28,675 nucleotides of DNA from JANOGU01 sp964499865. GTDB taxonomy: Bacteria; Pseudomonadota; Alphaproteobacteria; Rhodobacterales; Rhodobacteraceae. The stretch is taken from the NCBI GenBank assembly GCA_964499865.1, contig CAZCPY010000032.1:1-28675 (forward strand), in the 5' to 3' direction. The position numbers were made by a program, and so were the translations under genes. This document shows, in pieces, positions 14,366 through 22,200 of this stretch (the first letter of the stretch is position 1; every line of letters starts with the position of its first letter). The notes below the pieces were generated by a model. That model was not told where the DNA came from. It saw only the letters and a program-made list of their open reading frames with translations, and did not search any database.

Positions 14366-16141
14366 TCACAGCGGCCAGAGGACCGGAATCAGCGCAGAGG
14401 CGACCAGCGCGGTCAAGGCGTTCAGCGGCAGGCCCACGCGAAGGTAATCGGCAAAGCGGTAGCCGCCGGGGCCGTAGACCATCATGTTGGTCTGGTAGCC
14501 CACCGGCGTGGCAAAGGCGACCGAGGCGGAGAACATCACCGCCACCACGAAAGGCCGCGGATCGACGCCCAGGCTTTGCGCCAGTTCGATGGCCACCGGC
14601 GTGTAGATCACCGCGACCGCGTTGTTCGACAGGAACTCGGTCAGCAGCAGGCCGAAGACATAGACCGCGAGGATCATCAGGAACGGCGACAGCCCCAGCA
14701 TCAGCGGCGTCACCTGGGCCACCACCATCTCGACCGCCCCGGACCGGCTCAGCCCGGCCCCCACCGCCAGCATCCCGAAGATCATCGCCAGCAGGCGGCC
14801 GTCAACGAAGGAGAAGGCCTCGTCGCTGTCGACGCTGCGGGTCAGCAGGATCAGCGCCACGGCGACCAGACCCAGGGCCAGGATCGGCGCCGCCTCGACG
14901 GCCGACAGCACCACGACCAGCCCCAGCGCGGCGATGGCGAAGGGCGCCTTGGCGCGGCGGTAGGCACGCACCGCAGGGCGCTGCAGGTCGACAAGGTTCA
15001 TGTCTGCGGCCAGCCGCTGGATGTCCTCGACGGTGCCCTCCAGCAGAAGCGTGTCGCCCACAGCGACCTCGAGGTCATCGAGCTTGTCGATGTTCTGGTC
15101 GCGCCGGTGCGCCGCCAGCACATAGACGCCATAGCGGCGGCGCAGGCGCAGGTCGCCCAGCCGCTGGCCCTCCATCCGGCAGCCGGGGCCGATCAGGACC
15201 TCCATCGTCTCGGTCTTCACCGAGGACAGCTTTTCCACCAGATGCACGTCCCGGTGCTCGTGCAGGCCCATCAGTTCCGCCATCTCGGTGCGCAGGACCA
15301 CGCGGTCGCCGGGTTCCAGCCGCACCGGGCCCAGGTCGCGGCGCAGGGACGCATCGCCCCGCAGCACGTCGATCACCCGCACGCCGGGCCGCCGGAACAG
15401 GTCGACCTCGCGCGGCGCCTTGCCGACCAGCACCGACCCCTCGGGCACGGCGACCTCGGTGAAGTACTTCATCTTCTTGCGGTCGGTCAGCAGACCGGCC
15501 ATCGACTGCCGGTCGGGCAGCAGGCGCGGGCCCGCCAGCGCGAGGTAGAGCCCCCCCACCACCGTCAGCGCTAGGCCCAGCGGCGCGATCTCGAACAGCG
15601 AGAAATGCCCGAGCCCCGCCCCTGCCGCCACGCCGTCGACCAGCAGGTTGGTCGACGTGCCCATGATCGAGATCATCCCCCCAAGCACGGTCATGTAGCT
15701 GAGCGGGATCAGAAGCCTGGACGGCGCGACGCGAAGCCTGGGGGCAAGCTGCATCACCACCGGGATCATCACCGCGACCAGCGGCGTGTTGTTCATCACC
15801 GCCGAACACAGCGCGATGAAGCCGAACAGCACCACGATGGTCGCCTGCGGGCTTTCGCCCGCGCGGCGGCTGGCCAGCCCCACGATCATCTCGATGGCCC
15901 CGGTGCGCACCAGCCCGCCCATCACCAGAAACAGCAGCGCGATCGTCCAGGGCGCGGGGTTGTTCAGCACCGCCACCGCATCGGGCACCGGCAGCAGGCC
16001 CGTCAGCACCATCGCCGTGGCGGCGCCGATGGCGGTGACCTCGACGGGATAGGTCTCGCGCACGAACAGCGCGAGCATCACCAGCACGATCGCGATGGCC
16101 ACCCAGGGCTGCGCCTCGGGCGGAAGGCCGATGCCGAACAT
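14366..16141 (-). CDS. SLC13/DASS-type anion transporter with two TrkA-C domains
   Basis: Predicted 591-residue inner-membrane transporter of the divalent anion:sodium symporter type. Two membrane halves (about 10-205 and 395-590) carry the paired substrate/sodium motifs: NNTP (117-120) with GTSTN (161-165) in the first half, and LSNNAVAVIYTP with TPVGYQTNMMVYGPGGY in the second. Between them are two RCK_C/TrkA-C regulatory domains (about 228-300 and 310-385) on the cytoplasmic side. Proteins with this layout transport sulfate, dicarboxylates or related anions; the substrate is not decided here. It lies in a minus-strand run after YmdB and EamA genes and before a lipoprotein. Confidence 0.9.
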   Translation of the reverse strand: MFGIGLPPEAQPWVAIAIVLVMLALFVRETYPVEVTAIGAATAMVLTGLLPVPDAVAVLNNPAPWTIALLFLVMGGLVRTGAIEMIVGLASRRAGESPQATIVVLFGFIALCSAVMNNTPLVAVMIPVVMQLAPRLRVAPSRLLIPLSYMTVLGGMISIMGTSTNLLVDGVAAGAGLGHFSLFEIAPLGLALTVVGGLYLALAGPRLLPDRQSMAGLLTDRKKMKYFTEVAVPEGSVLVGKAPREVDLFRRPGVRVIDVLRGDASLRRDLGPVRLEPGDRVVLRTEMAELMGLHEHRDVHLVEKLSSVKTETMEVLIGPGCRMEGQRLGDLRLRRRYGVYVLAAHRRDQNIDKLDDLEVAVGDTLLLEGTVEDIQRLAADMNLVDLQRPAVRAYRRAKAPFAIAALGLVVVLSAVEAAPILALGLVAVALILLTRSVDSDEAFSFVDGRLLAMIFGMLAVGAGLSRSGAVEMVVAQVTPLMLGLSPFLMILAVYVFGLLLTEFLSNNAVAVIYTPVAIELAQSLGVDPRPFVVAVMFSASVAFATPVGYQTNMMVYGPGGYRFADYLRVGLPLNALTALVASALIPVLWPL

Positions 16142-16189
16142 GGACGCTCCCCTGCACGCCGCGCCTTGGTAGCGGGACAGGCAGCGATG

Positions 16190-17080
16190 TCAAACGCCGC
16201 GTTGCGGCGAAGCGCGCGGCCGCACCAGCGCCAGGCCCGCCAGCATCACCGCCAGCGCCAGCCAGACGGTGGGGGCAAAGCGTTCGCCGAGGATCACCAT
16301 GGCCCAGATCACGCCGGTTCCGGTGACGATGTAGCCGGTCTGCGCGGCAAACACCGCACCCGCGCGCGAGGCCAGCCAGACATAGCCCGCATAGGCCGCG
16401 GCATGGGCGGTCGAGGCGGCGACCAGCGCCCATTCCGGGCGGCCCATGGGCAGCGGGTCGAACCATTGGCCGGTGGCCAGGACGACCGGCAGCATGATGA
16501 CGGCGCCCACCAGCGACACCAGCGCCATCGCCTGCACCGCCCCCATGCCGGGGGTGCCGGTCCGCGCCACGAACAGCCCCTCGGCGGCGTAGAACAGCGG
16601 GCCCACCATGGCCAGCGGGATGAAGGCCGCCATCGCGGCATCGGGCAGGCTGGCCTCGGGCAGCGCGATCAGCGCGACGCCCGCCAGCCCGCACAGAAGG
16701 CCCGCCAGCCGCACCAGGCTCATGCGGTCCATCCCCAGCGCCAGCGCCATCGGAAAGGCCATGAGCGGCACCGTCGCGATCAGGATCGACATGATCCCGG
16801 CCGGCAGGCGGGCGACCGAGATGTAGAAGGCCGTGTTGGGCAGGATGGTGCCGATGAAGGCGATGACCGTCGCCCAGCCCAGCTGCACCCGCCCCACCGG
16901 GCGCAGGCCCTGCCACAGCGCCAGCGGCCCCAGGATCGCCACGCCCACCACGCATTGCCAGAAGATCAGCGCGAAATGCCCGTAGCCGGTCGACACCGCG
17001 ATCTTGGAAAACGCCTGCGTCGAGCCCCAGGCCGTGCCGCAGGCCAGCAGGACGGCGACATACCGCAGGCGCGGGCTCAG
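16190..17080 (-). CDS. EamA/DMT-superfamily transporter, probable CTG start
   Basis: This is an inner-membrane transporter of 296 residues if started at CTG 17080. The first conventional start (GTG 16996) would give 268 residues and remove transmembrane helix 1, which carries the family-typical ACGTAWGSTQ. No ATG, GTG or TTG exists in frame between the upstream stop and 16996. The CTG overlaps the ymdB TGA as CTGA, exactly where an ATGA coupling would be expected, and it gives the normal length with about ten helices in two EamA repeats. A mutation of the original ATG or a rare CTG initiation are both possible. The substrate is unknown. An SLC13-type gene follows after 48 bp. Confidence 0.85.
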   Translation of the reverse strand: MSPRLRYVAVLLACGTAWGSTQAFSKIAVSTGYGHFALIFWQCVVGVAILGPLALWQGLRPVGRVQLGWATVIAFIGTILPNTAFYISVARLPAGIMSILIATVPLMAFPMALALGMDRMSLVRLAGLLCGLAGVALIALPEASLPDAAMAAFIPLAMVGPLFYAAEGLFVARTGTPGMGAVQAMALVSLVGAVIMLPVVLATGQWFDPLPMGRPEWALVAASTAHAAAYAGYVWLASRAGAVFAAQTGYIVTGTGVIWAMVILGERFAPTVWLALAVMLAGLALVRPRASPQRGV

Positions 17081-17901
17081 GGCAGCACCGCCGGCAGGAC
17101 CGCGGCCAGCCGTCCGCCCACCCGCAGGGGCGAGACCTGCCGCGCCTTGCCCGTCGTGTCATCCGTGTCGACAAGGACGCCCGCCAGCGTCGCCTCGCCG
17201 CCGGAGGGCTCGAAGCGGCCCTGCGCCATGCCGGTGATGAAGCGGCGCATCGGCTCGGCCCGGTCCATGCCGATGACCGAGTTGTAGTCGCCGCACATGC
17301 CCGCATCGGACTGGTAGGCGGTGCCGCCGTCCAGGATCATCGTGTCGGCCGTGGGCACATGCGTGTGCGTGCCCACCACCAGGCTGGCCCGCCCGTCGCA
17401 CCAGTGCCCCAGCGCCATCTTCTCGCTGGTCGCCTCGGCATGCACGTCCAGCACCGCCGCCTGCACGGCGCCGCCCAGCGGATGCGCCTTCAGCACCGCC
17501 TCGACGGCCGAGAAGGGGTCGTCGAACGGCCGCTTCATGAACACCTGCCCCAGCACCTGCATCACCAGCACCCGCCGCCCGCCGGCTGCGTCGAACACCC
17601 GCCAGCCGCGGCCCGGCGCCAGGCGGGCGAAGTTCAGCGGCCGCAGGACGCGCGGCTCGGTCTCGATGAAGCTGCCCATGTCCTTCTGGTCAAAGGCATG
17701 GTCGCCCAGCGTCACGCAGTCCGCACCCGCCTCCAGCAGGGCGCGCGCGTGGTCGCCGGTCAGGCCCGCGCCCGAGGACGCATTCTCGCCGTTGACGACG
17801 ACGAAATCGAGCGCCAGTTCGCGCCTGAGGCCCGGCAGCCGTGCCGCCACCGCGGCCCGGCCCGTCCGGCCCATCACGTCGCCCAGGAAAAGGATGCGCA
17901 T
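17077..17901 (-). CDS. YmdB-family metallophosphoesterase
   Basis: This is a 274-residue cytoplasmic phosphodiesterase of the TIGR00282/YmdB type; characterised members hydrolyse 2',3'-cyclic nucleotides or related phosphodiesters using two metal ions. The expected metal ligands appear in order: GDVMGR (7-12, Asp8), NGEN (37-40), GDHAFD (66-71, His68), LDVHAEATSEK (151-161, His154) and GTHTHVPTAD (177-186, His179 and His181). Position 67 is Asp, whereas many relatives have Asn (GNH). The gene heads a minus-strand operon with the EamA transporter, coupled by a 4-base overlap, and is divergent from the DUF4170 gene. Confidence 0.9.
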   Translation of the reverse strand: MRILFLGDVMGRTGRAAVAARLPGLRRELALDFVVVNGENASSGAGLTGDHARALLEAGADCVTLGDHAFDQKDMGSFIETEPRVLRPLNFARLAPGRGWRVFDAAGGRRVLVMQVLGQVFMKRPFDDPFSAVEAVLKAHPLGGAVQAAVLDVHAEATSEKMALGHWCDGRASLVVGTHTHVPTADTMILDGGTAYQSDAGMCGDYNSVIGMDRAEPMRRFITGMAQGRFEPSGGEATLAGVLVDTDDTTGKARQVSPLRVGGRLAAVLPAVLP

Positions 17902-17927
17902 CGCGCTGGCCTACCCCCGCGCCGGAC

Positions 17928-17945
17928 GGCCTGCAAGGGCAGGCC
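17928..17945. promoter_or_regulatory. Short palindrome in the ymdB/DUF4170 divergent gap
   Basis: GGCCTGC and GCAGGCC form a perfect 7-bp stem with an AAGG loop, 27 bases upstream of the ymdB start in a 130-bp divergent gap. It could be an operator or a leader hairpin of the ymdB message. No clear -35/-10 pair was found. Confidence 0.3.
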
Positions 17946-18031
17946 AGGCGCGATGCCCGCTTCCGCTTGCCCGGGGCTTGCCGTAACCTGCCCGCGGACC
18001 CCAAGCCCGACCGCAAGACGGAGCCCTGCCG

Positions 18032-18274
18032 ATGTCGCAACGCCTGCACCTGGTCTTCGGCGGCGAGCTTGTGGATCCCGCGGGCACGCAGTTCCGCGAC
18101 CTGACCCGGGTGCATCTCGTGGGCCTGTTCCCCAGCCATGCCGCCGCCCATGCCGCCTGGAAGGCGGAGGCGCAGCGCACCGTCGACAATGCGCACATGC
18201 GCTATTTCATCGCCGACCTGCACCGCCTGCGCGACAGCGGCGCGCCCGCCGCGGGCGGGGCGGACGCCGACTGA
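18032..18274 (+). CDS. DUF4170 domain protein
   Basis: This is an 80-residue soluble protein, MSQRLHLVFGGEL...; the core FRDLTRVHLVGLFPSHAAAHAAWKA and the following MRYFIADLHRL match DUF4170, a small alphaproteobacterial family of unknown function. GGAG lies 11 bases before the ATG. waaA begins 13 bases after its stop and lpxK follows, a neighbourhood that recurs in Rhodobacterales. A role near Kdo-lipid A assembly is therefore suggested by context only. Confidence 0.82.
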   Translation: MSQRLHLVFGGELVDPAGTQFRDLTRVHLVGLFPSHAAAHAAWKAEAQRTVDNAHMRYFIADLHRLRDSGAPAAGGADAD

Positions 18275-18287
18275 CCGCAGGGCAGGC

Positions 18288-19493
18288 ATGGCCTATTCGC
18301 TGGGGCTGACGCTCTACACGCTCGCGCGGCGCGACGCCGGCACGGCCGCGGCGGCGGCGCCGCCGCCGCGGCCCGACCGGCGCATCGTCTGGCTGCATGT
18401 CCCCTCGGCCGAGGCGCTGCGGCCCGCGCTGGCGCTGGCGGCGCGGCTGACGGGTGCGGGCGATCTGGGCGTGGTGCTGACGACCGCGGCGGGCGTCCCG
18501 GGCGCGCCGCAGCCCCCGGCGGTCATCGTCCGGCCCCCGCCGCCCGACACCCCCGCCGCGGCGCGCGCCTTCCTCGACCACTGGCGGCCCGAGGCCGGCG
18601 TAGTGCTGGAGGGCGAACTGCGCCCGGTGCTGCTGCACGAGGCGGTGCAGCGCGGCGTGGCGCTGTATCTCGCCGACGGCGTGGCCCCGGTGCTGCCGCG
18701 CGGCCGCGACGGCTGGTGGCCGGGGCTGGTGCGGGCGACGCTGGCAGGCTTCCGTCAGGTCCTGGCCGCCGACGAGGGCGCCGCCCGCGCCTTCCGCAAG
18801 GCCGGTGCCGCGCCCGACCGGGTGGCGGCCGTCGGGCGGATGGAACTGCCCTCGGCCGCCCTGCCCTGCCTCGAGGCAGAGCGCGCCGAGCTTGCCGCGC
18901 TGCTGCGCACGCGCCCCGTCTGGCTGGCCGCATCCCTGCCCGAGGCCGAGGAAGATACCGTCATCGCCGCCCACCGCGCGGCGATGCGGCTGGCGCATCG
19001 GCTGCTGCTGATCGTGGTGCCCGACCATCCCGCGCGCCTCGCGCCGCTGGCGGCGCGGATGGTCGAGGTCGACGGCTGGGCCGTCGCCCGCCGCGGCGCC
19101 GAGGAGGTGCCGGAGGACGAGGTGCAGGTCTACATCGCCGACAGCCCGCACGAATACGGCCTGTGGTTCCGCCTGGCGCCGGTCACCTTTCTGGGCGGCA
19201 GCCTTTCGGGCGGCTGCCTGGTCGATCCGCTGCAACCCGCAGCACTGGGGTCGGCGATCATCCACGGGCCGCGCGTCGGGCCGCATGGCACGGCGATCGG
19301 GCGGCTGGCGGCGGCGCAGGGGGCGGCACTGGTGGGCAGCGCGGCCGACCTTGCCGAAACGCTGGGCGAGTTGACCGCGCCGGACCGCGCCGCCCGGGCG
19401 GCGGCGGCGGCCTGGGCGGTGACCTCGGACGGCGCCGAGGTGACCGAGCGGGTGGTGGCGCTGGTGCGCGCGGCGCTGCAGGCCCCCGTCTGA
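18288..19493 (+). CDS. waaA: Kdo transferase (3-deoxy-D-manno-octulosonic acid transferase)
   Basis: This is a 401-residue GT30 glycosyltransferase that transfers Kdo from CMP-Kdo to the lipid A precursor at the inner membrane. The N-terminal acceptor domain contains IVWLHVPSAEALRPAL with the candidate catalytic Glu42, where many relatives read SxGE. The C-terminal domain has the donor-site region FLGGSLSGGCLVDPLQPAAL, matching the GGSL...PLEPAA signature of WaaA. The protein is slightly shorter than enterobacterial WaaA (about 425). The start at 18288 follows GGCAGG. The stop overlaps the lpxK ATG as TGATG, giving a coupled pair, and the CMP-Kdo donor would come from KdsB encoded at the left of the window. 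Confidence 0.9.
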   Translation: MAYSLGLTLYTLARRDAGTAAAAAPPPRPDRRIVWLHVPSAEALRPALALAARLTGAGDLGVVLTTAAGVPGAPQPPAVIVRPPPPDTPAAARAFLDHWRPEAGVVLEGELRPVLLHEAVQRGVALYLADGVAPVLPRGRDGWWPGLVRATLAGFRQVLAADEGAARAFRKAGAAPDRVAAVGRMELPSAALPCLEAERAELAALLRTRPVWLAASLPEAEEDTVIAAHRAAMRLAHRLLLIVVPDHPARLAPLAARMVEVDGWAVARRGAEEVPEDEVQVYIADSPHEYGLWFRLAPVTFLGGSLSGGCLVDPLQPAALGSAIIHGPRVGPHGTAIGRLAAAQGAALVGSAADLAETLGELTAPDRAARAAAAAWAVTSDGAEVTERVVALVRAALQAPV

Positions 19494-20500
19494 TGCGCCC
19501 GCCCGCCTTCTGGGACAATCCGCCCGAGGCGCCGGGCCTGGCCGCCCGGCTGCTTGGCCCGCTGTCGGCCCTGACCGCGGCGGTGACCGCCGCGCGGCTG
19601 GCGCGGCCGGGCGCGCGGGCCGGGGTGCCGGTCGTTTCGGTCGGCAACCTGACCCTGGGCGGCACCGGCAAGACCCCGGTGGCCATCGCGCTGGCGCAGC
19701 GGCTGGCCGCCCTGGGCCGCGCGCCGGCGGTGGTCAGCCGCGGCTATGGCGGGCGGACCGTGGGGCCGGTCCTTGTGGACCCCGCCCGCCACGACGCGGC
19801 CGAGGTCGGGGACGAGCCGCTGCTGCTGTCCGCCTTCGCCCCCGTGGTGGTGGCCGCCGACCGCGCCGCGGGGGCGCGGGCGGCGGTGGCGCAGGGGGCG
19901 GGCGTCCTGGTCCTGGACGACGCGCACCAGAACCCCGCCCTGCACAGGAACCTGTCGATCCTGGTCGTCGATGCCGCGCAGGGCTTCGGCAACGCCCGCT
20001 GCCTGCCCGCAGGACCGCTGCGCGAGCCGGTCGCGGCGGGCCTTGCGCGCGCCGGGCTGGTCATCGCGCTGGGCGAGCCCCCTGCGCAGGCGGCCTTTGC
20101 CGCGCTCTGGGGCGCGCAGATCAAGGTGCCGCTGCTGACCGGGCGGCTGGCGCCCTTGCCGACCGGCATGGCCTGGGCGGGCACGCCGGTGCTGGCCTTT
20201 GCCGGGATCGGGCGGCCGGCGAAGTTCTTCGCCACCCTGCGCGCGCTGGGCGCCGACCTGCGGGGGACGGTGGCGCTGGACGACCACGCCCCCCTTCCGC
20301 CCGCGCTGCTGGCGCGCCTTCAGGCGCAGGCCGTCGCGGCCGGGGCGCAACTGGTGACCACCGAGAAGGACGCCGTCCGCCTGCCGCCCGCCTTCCGCAC
20401 GCAGGTGCTGACCCTGCCCGTGCGGCTGGCCCTTGACGACGCCGCGCCCCTGGAGGCGGCGCTGGCGGCGCTCTGGCCGGAAGGGGCGGAAACGGCTTGA
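19493..20500 (+). CDS. lpxK: Tetraacyldisaccharide 4'-kinase
   Basis: This is a 335-residue inner-membrane-associated kinase that phosphorylates the 4' position of the disaccharide precursor to give lipid IVA. The N-terminal MRPPAFWDNP and the P-loop GNLTLGGTGKTP (51-62) are family signatures, followed by VVSRGYGGR and EVGDEPLLL. The second catalytic region DDAHQN (142-147) corresponds to the DDGFQ-type motif of LpxK and keeps the acidic pair. The length is normal. It overlaps waaA by one base and is probably translated from the same message. It ends 64 bp before the DUF2125 gene. Confidence 0.94.
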   Translation: MRPPAFWDNPPEAPGLAARLLGPLSALTAAVTAARLARPGARAGVPVVSVGNLTLGGTGKTPVAIALAQRLAALGRAPAVVSRGYGGRTVGPVLVDPARHDAAEVGDEPLLLSAFAPVVVAADRAAGARAAVAQGAGVLVLDDAHQNPALHRNLSILVVDAAQGFGNARCLPAGPLREPVAAGLARAGLVIALGEPPAQAAFAALWGAQIKVPLLTGRLAPLPTGMAWAGTPVLAFAGIGRPAKFFATLRALGADLRGTVALDDHAPLPPALLARLQAQAVAAGAQLVTTEKDAVRLPPAFRTQVLTLPVRLALDDAAPLEAALAALWPEGAETA

Positions 20501-20564
20501 CCGCCCCGCGGGCGCGCAGGATGCTGCGCGCCGAATTGGAACCCCTTCCGGGAAAGGTCATCTG

Positions 20565-22076
20565 ATGTCGAAACCGATGCTTCTGGGCGCCTCCGCGCTG
20601 GCCATGCTGCTGTCCACCACCGCGATCCGGGCCCAGGTCACGGCGCAGCAGGTCTGGGACAACTGGAAAAGCTTGAGCACCGCCTCGGGCCAGACGGTGA
20701 CGACCGAAAGCGAACAGATGTCCGGCGACACGCTGACGGTGACCGGCATGGTGATGACCACCGAACAGGACGGCACCACCGTCACCGGCGAAATCGACGA
20801 GATCAGTTTCCGCGAGGTCGGCGACGGCACGGTCGAGATCACCATGTCGCCCGACTATGCCCTGACCATCGACGCGATGGACGACCAGGGCCGGCCCACG
20901 TCGGTCGGCATCGCGATTTCGCAGACGGGCATGAAGATGGTGGCGGGCGGCGATGCCACGACGACGACCTACGACTATTCGGCCGACGGCCTGTCGGTTT
21001 CGACCGCCGAGGTGACGCGGGCCGATGTGGCGGTGCCGCTGAACTTGGCCTTCACCGCAAACGGCGCGGTGGCCTCCTACGCGCTGAAGTCGGTGGCGGC
21101 CGATGTGGTCGAGCTGGTGTCGAACGTGCGCTTTGCCGACATGGCCTTCACGATGGACTTCGACGATGCCGAAGGCGGCAGCTCGGGCACCGCGGCGGGC
21201 ACGGCGCAGGCGGTCAGCCTGGCCGCGTCGGGCACCTTCGGCGACGGCGTGATGCGGGACGATTTCATCGACGCCCTGCGCGCGGGCTTCCGCACCGACC
21301 TGGCGCTGAGCTACGGACCGACGCAGGCGACGATCGCGGTCACCGACGCGACCGGGCCCACGAACATCACGGCCTCGAACCAGGGCGGTGCGCTCGGCTT
21401 TGCGGTGGATGCGGCCAGGATTGCCTACCAGGGCGGCGCCAAGGGCGTGAACATCGCCATCTCGGCGCCCGACATCCCCTTCCCGCAGGTCACGCTGGCC
21501 TATGCGCAGTCGCAGCTCGACGTGGCCGTGCCGGTCGCCGCGAACCCGGCGCCGCAGGACTTCGCCTTCCTTGCCCGCCTGATCGACCTGACCGTGTCGG
21601 ACGAGGTCTGGGCGATGATCGACCCCGGCGTGACGATCCCGCGCGACCCCGCGACGCTGATCATCGACACCCGCGCCAAGGCCACGCTGGCCGTCGACCT
21701 GATGGACGAGGCGGCGATGGGCGCGCTTGGCGGGGCGCCTCCGGGCACGCTGGAATCGCTCGACATCCCGGCGCTTCAGCTCAAGGTCGGCGGGGCGGAC
21801 TTCACCGGCAACGGCGCGCTGACCTTCGACAACACCGACCTCGCGAGCTTCGGCGGCATCCCGGCGCCGACGGGCACGATCAACCTCAAGGTGCTGGGCG
21901 CCAACAAGCTGCTCGATTCGCTGATCGCGCTGGGCCTCGTGCCGGCAGACGGGGCGATGCAGGCGCGGATGATGATGGGCATGTTCGCCCGCCCCGGCGC
22001 CGAGCCCGATTCGCTCGAATCGGTGCTGGAGTTCAAGGACGGCGGCTTCTCCGCCAACGGCATCCAGCTGCAATAG
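20565..22076 (+). CDS. Exported DUF2125-family protein
   Basis: This is a 503-residue protein with an N-terminal Sec signal (hydrophobic MLLGASALAMLLSTTAI, probable cleavage before QVTAQQ). The mature part is rich in alternating hydrophobic/Thr-Ser strands and has the segment order of DUF2125 proteins of Rhodobacteraceae, which look like AsmA-like or lipid-binding beta proteins; biochemical function is unknown. The C-terminal stretch LEFKDGGFSANGIQLQ is characteristic. A GGGAAAGG-type ribosome site precedes the ATG. It sits between lpxK and pmbA and ends in a strong terminator, so it closes the waaA-lpxK side of the region. Confidence 0.78.
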   Translation: MSKPMLLGASALAMLLSTTAIRAQVTAQQVWDNWKSLSTASGQTVTTESEQMSGDTLTVTGMVMTTEQDGTTVTGEIDEISFREVGDGTVEITMSPDYALTIDAMDDQGRPTSVGIAISQTGMKMVAGGDATTTTYDYSADGLSVSTAEVTRADVAVPLNLAFTANGAVASYALKSVAADVVELVSNVRFADMAFTMDFDDAEGGSSGTAAGTAQAVSLAASGTFGDGVMRDDFIDALRAGFRTDLALSYGPTQATIAVTDATGPTNITASNQGGALGFAVDAARIAYQGGAKGVNIAISAPDIPFPQVTLAYAQSQLDVAVPVAANPAPQDFAFLARLIDLTVSDEVWAMIDPGVTIPRDPATLIIDTRAKATLAVDLMDEAAMGALGGAPPGTLESLDIPALQLKVGGADFTGNGALTFDNTDLASFGGIPAPTGTINLKVLGANKLLDSLIALGLVPADGAMQARMMMGMFARPGAEPDSLESVLEFKDGGFSANGIQLQ

Positions 22077-22098
22077 GGGTCGCCGGGGCGGCGGCAGA

Positions 22099-22128
22099 GG
22101 GGCGGCCCCGGCGCGGGGCCGCCCCTTT
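22099..22128 (+). terminator. Strong intrinsic terminator after the DUF2125 gene
   Basis: GGGGCGGCCCC (22099-22109) and GGGGCCGCCCC (22115-22125) form a perfect 11-bp stem with a 5-base loop, followed by TTT. It starts 22 bases after the DUF2125 stop codon, ahead of pmbA. Confidence 0.75.
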
Positions 22129-22200
22129 CGCATGGCGGCGGCCTTGCGGCAGGCGCAGGCGCCGCCTAGGTCGGGCGGGACGGATCATCGGGGGGCGCAG

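Noticed and set aside
14339..14369. GTG 14369 as the lipoprotein start, with a GTGA overlap
   Set aside because: It would place ten residues ahead of a clean lipoprotein signal. ATG 14339 has a strong GGGGAGG site.
15075..17306. A 743-codon minus-strand frame spanning two transporter genes
   Set aside because: It is a frame-shifted shadow of the SLC13, EamA and YmdB genes, whose own frames carry the recognisable motifs and membrane helices.
20501..20564. Terminator between lpxK and the DUF2125 gene
   Set aside because: No stable stem with a suitable loop was found in this short gap, so the genes may be cotranscribed.
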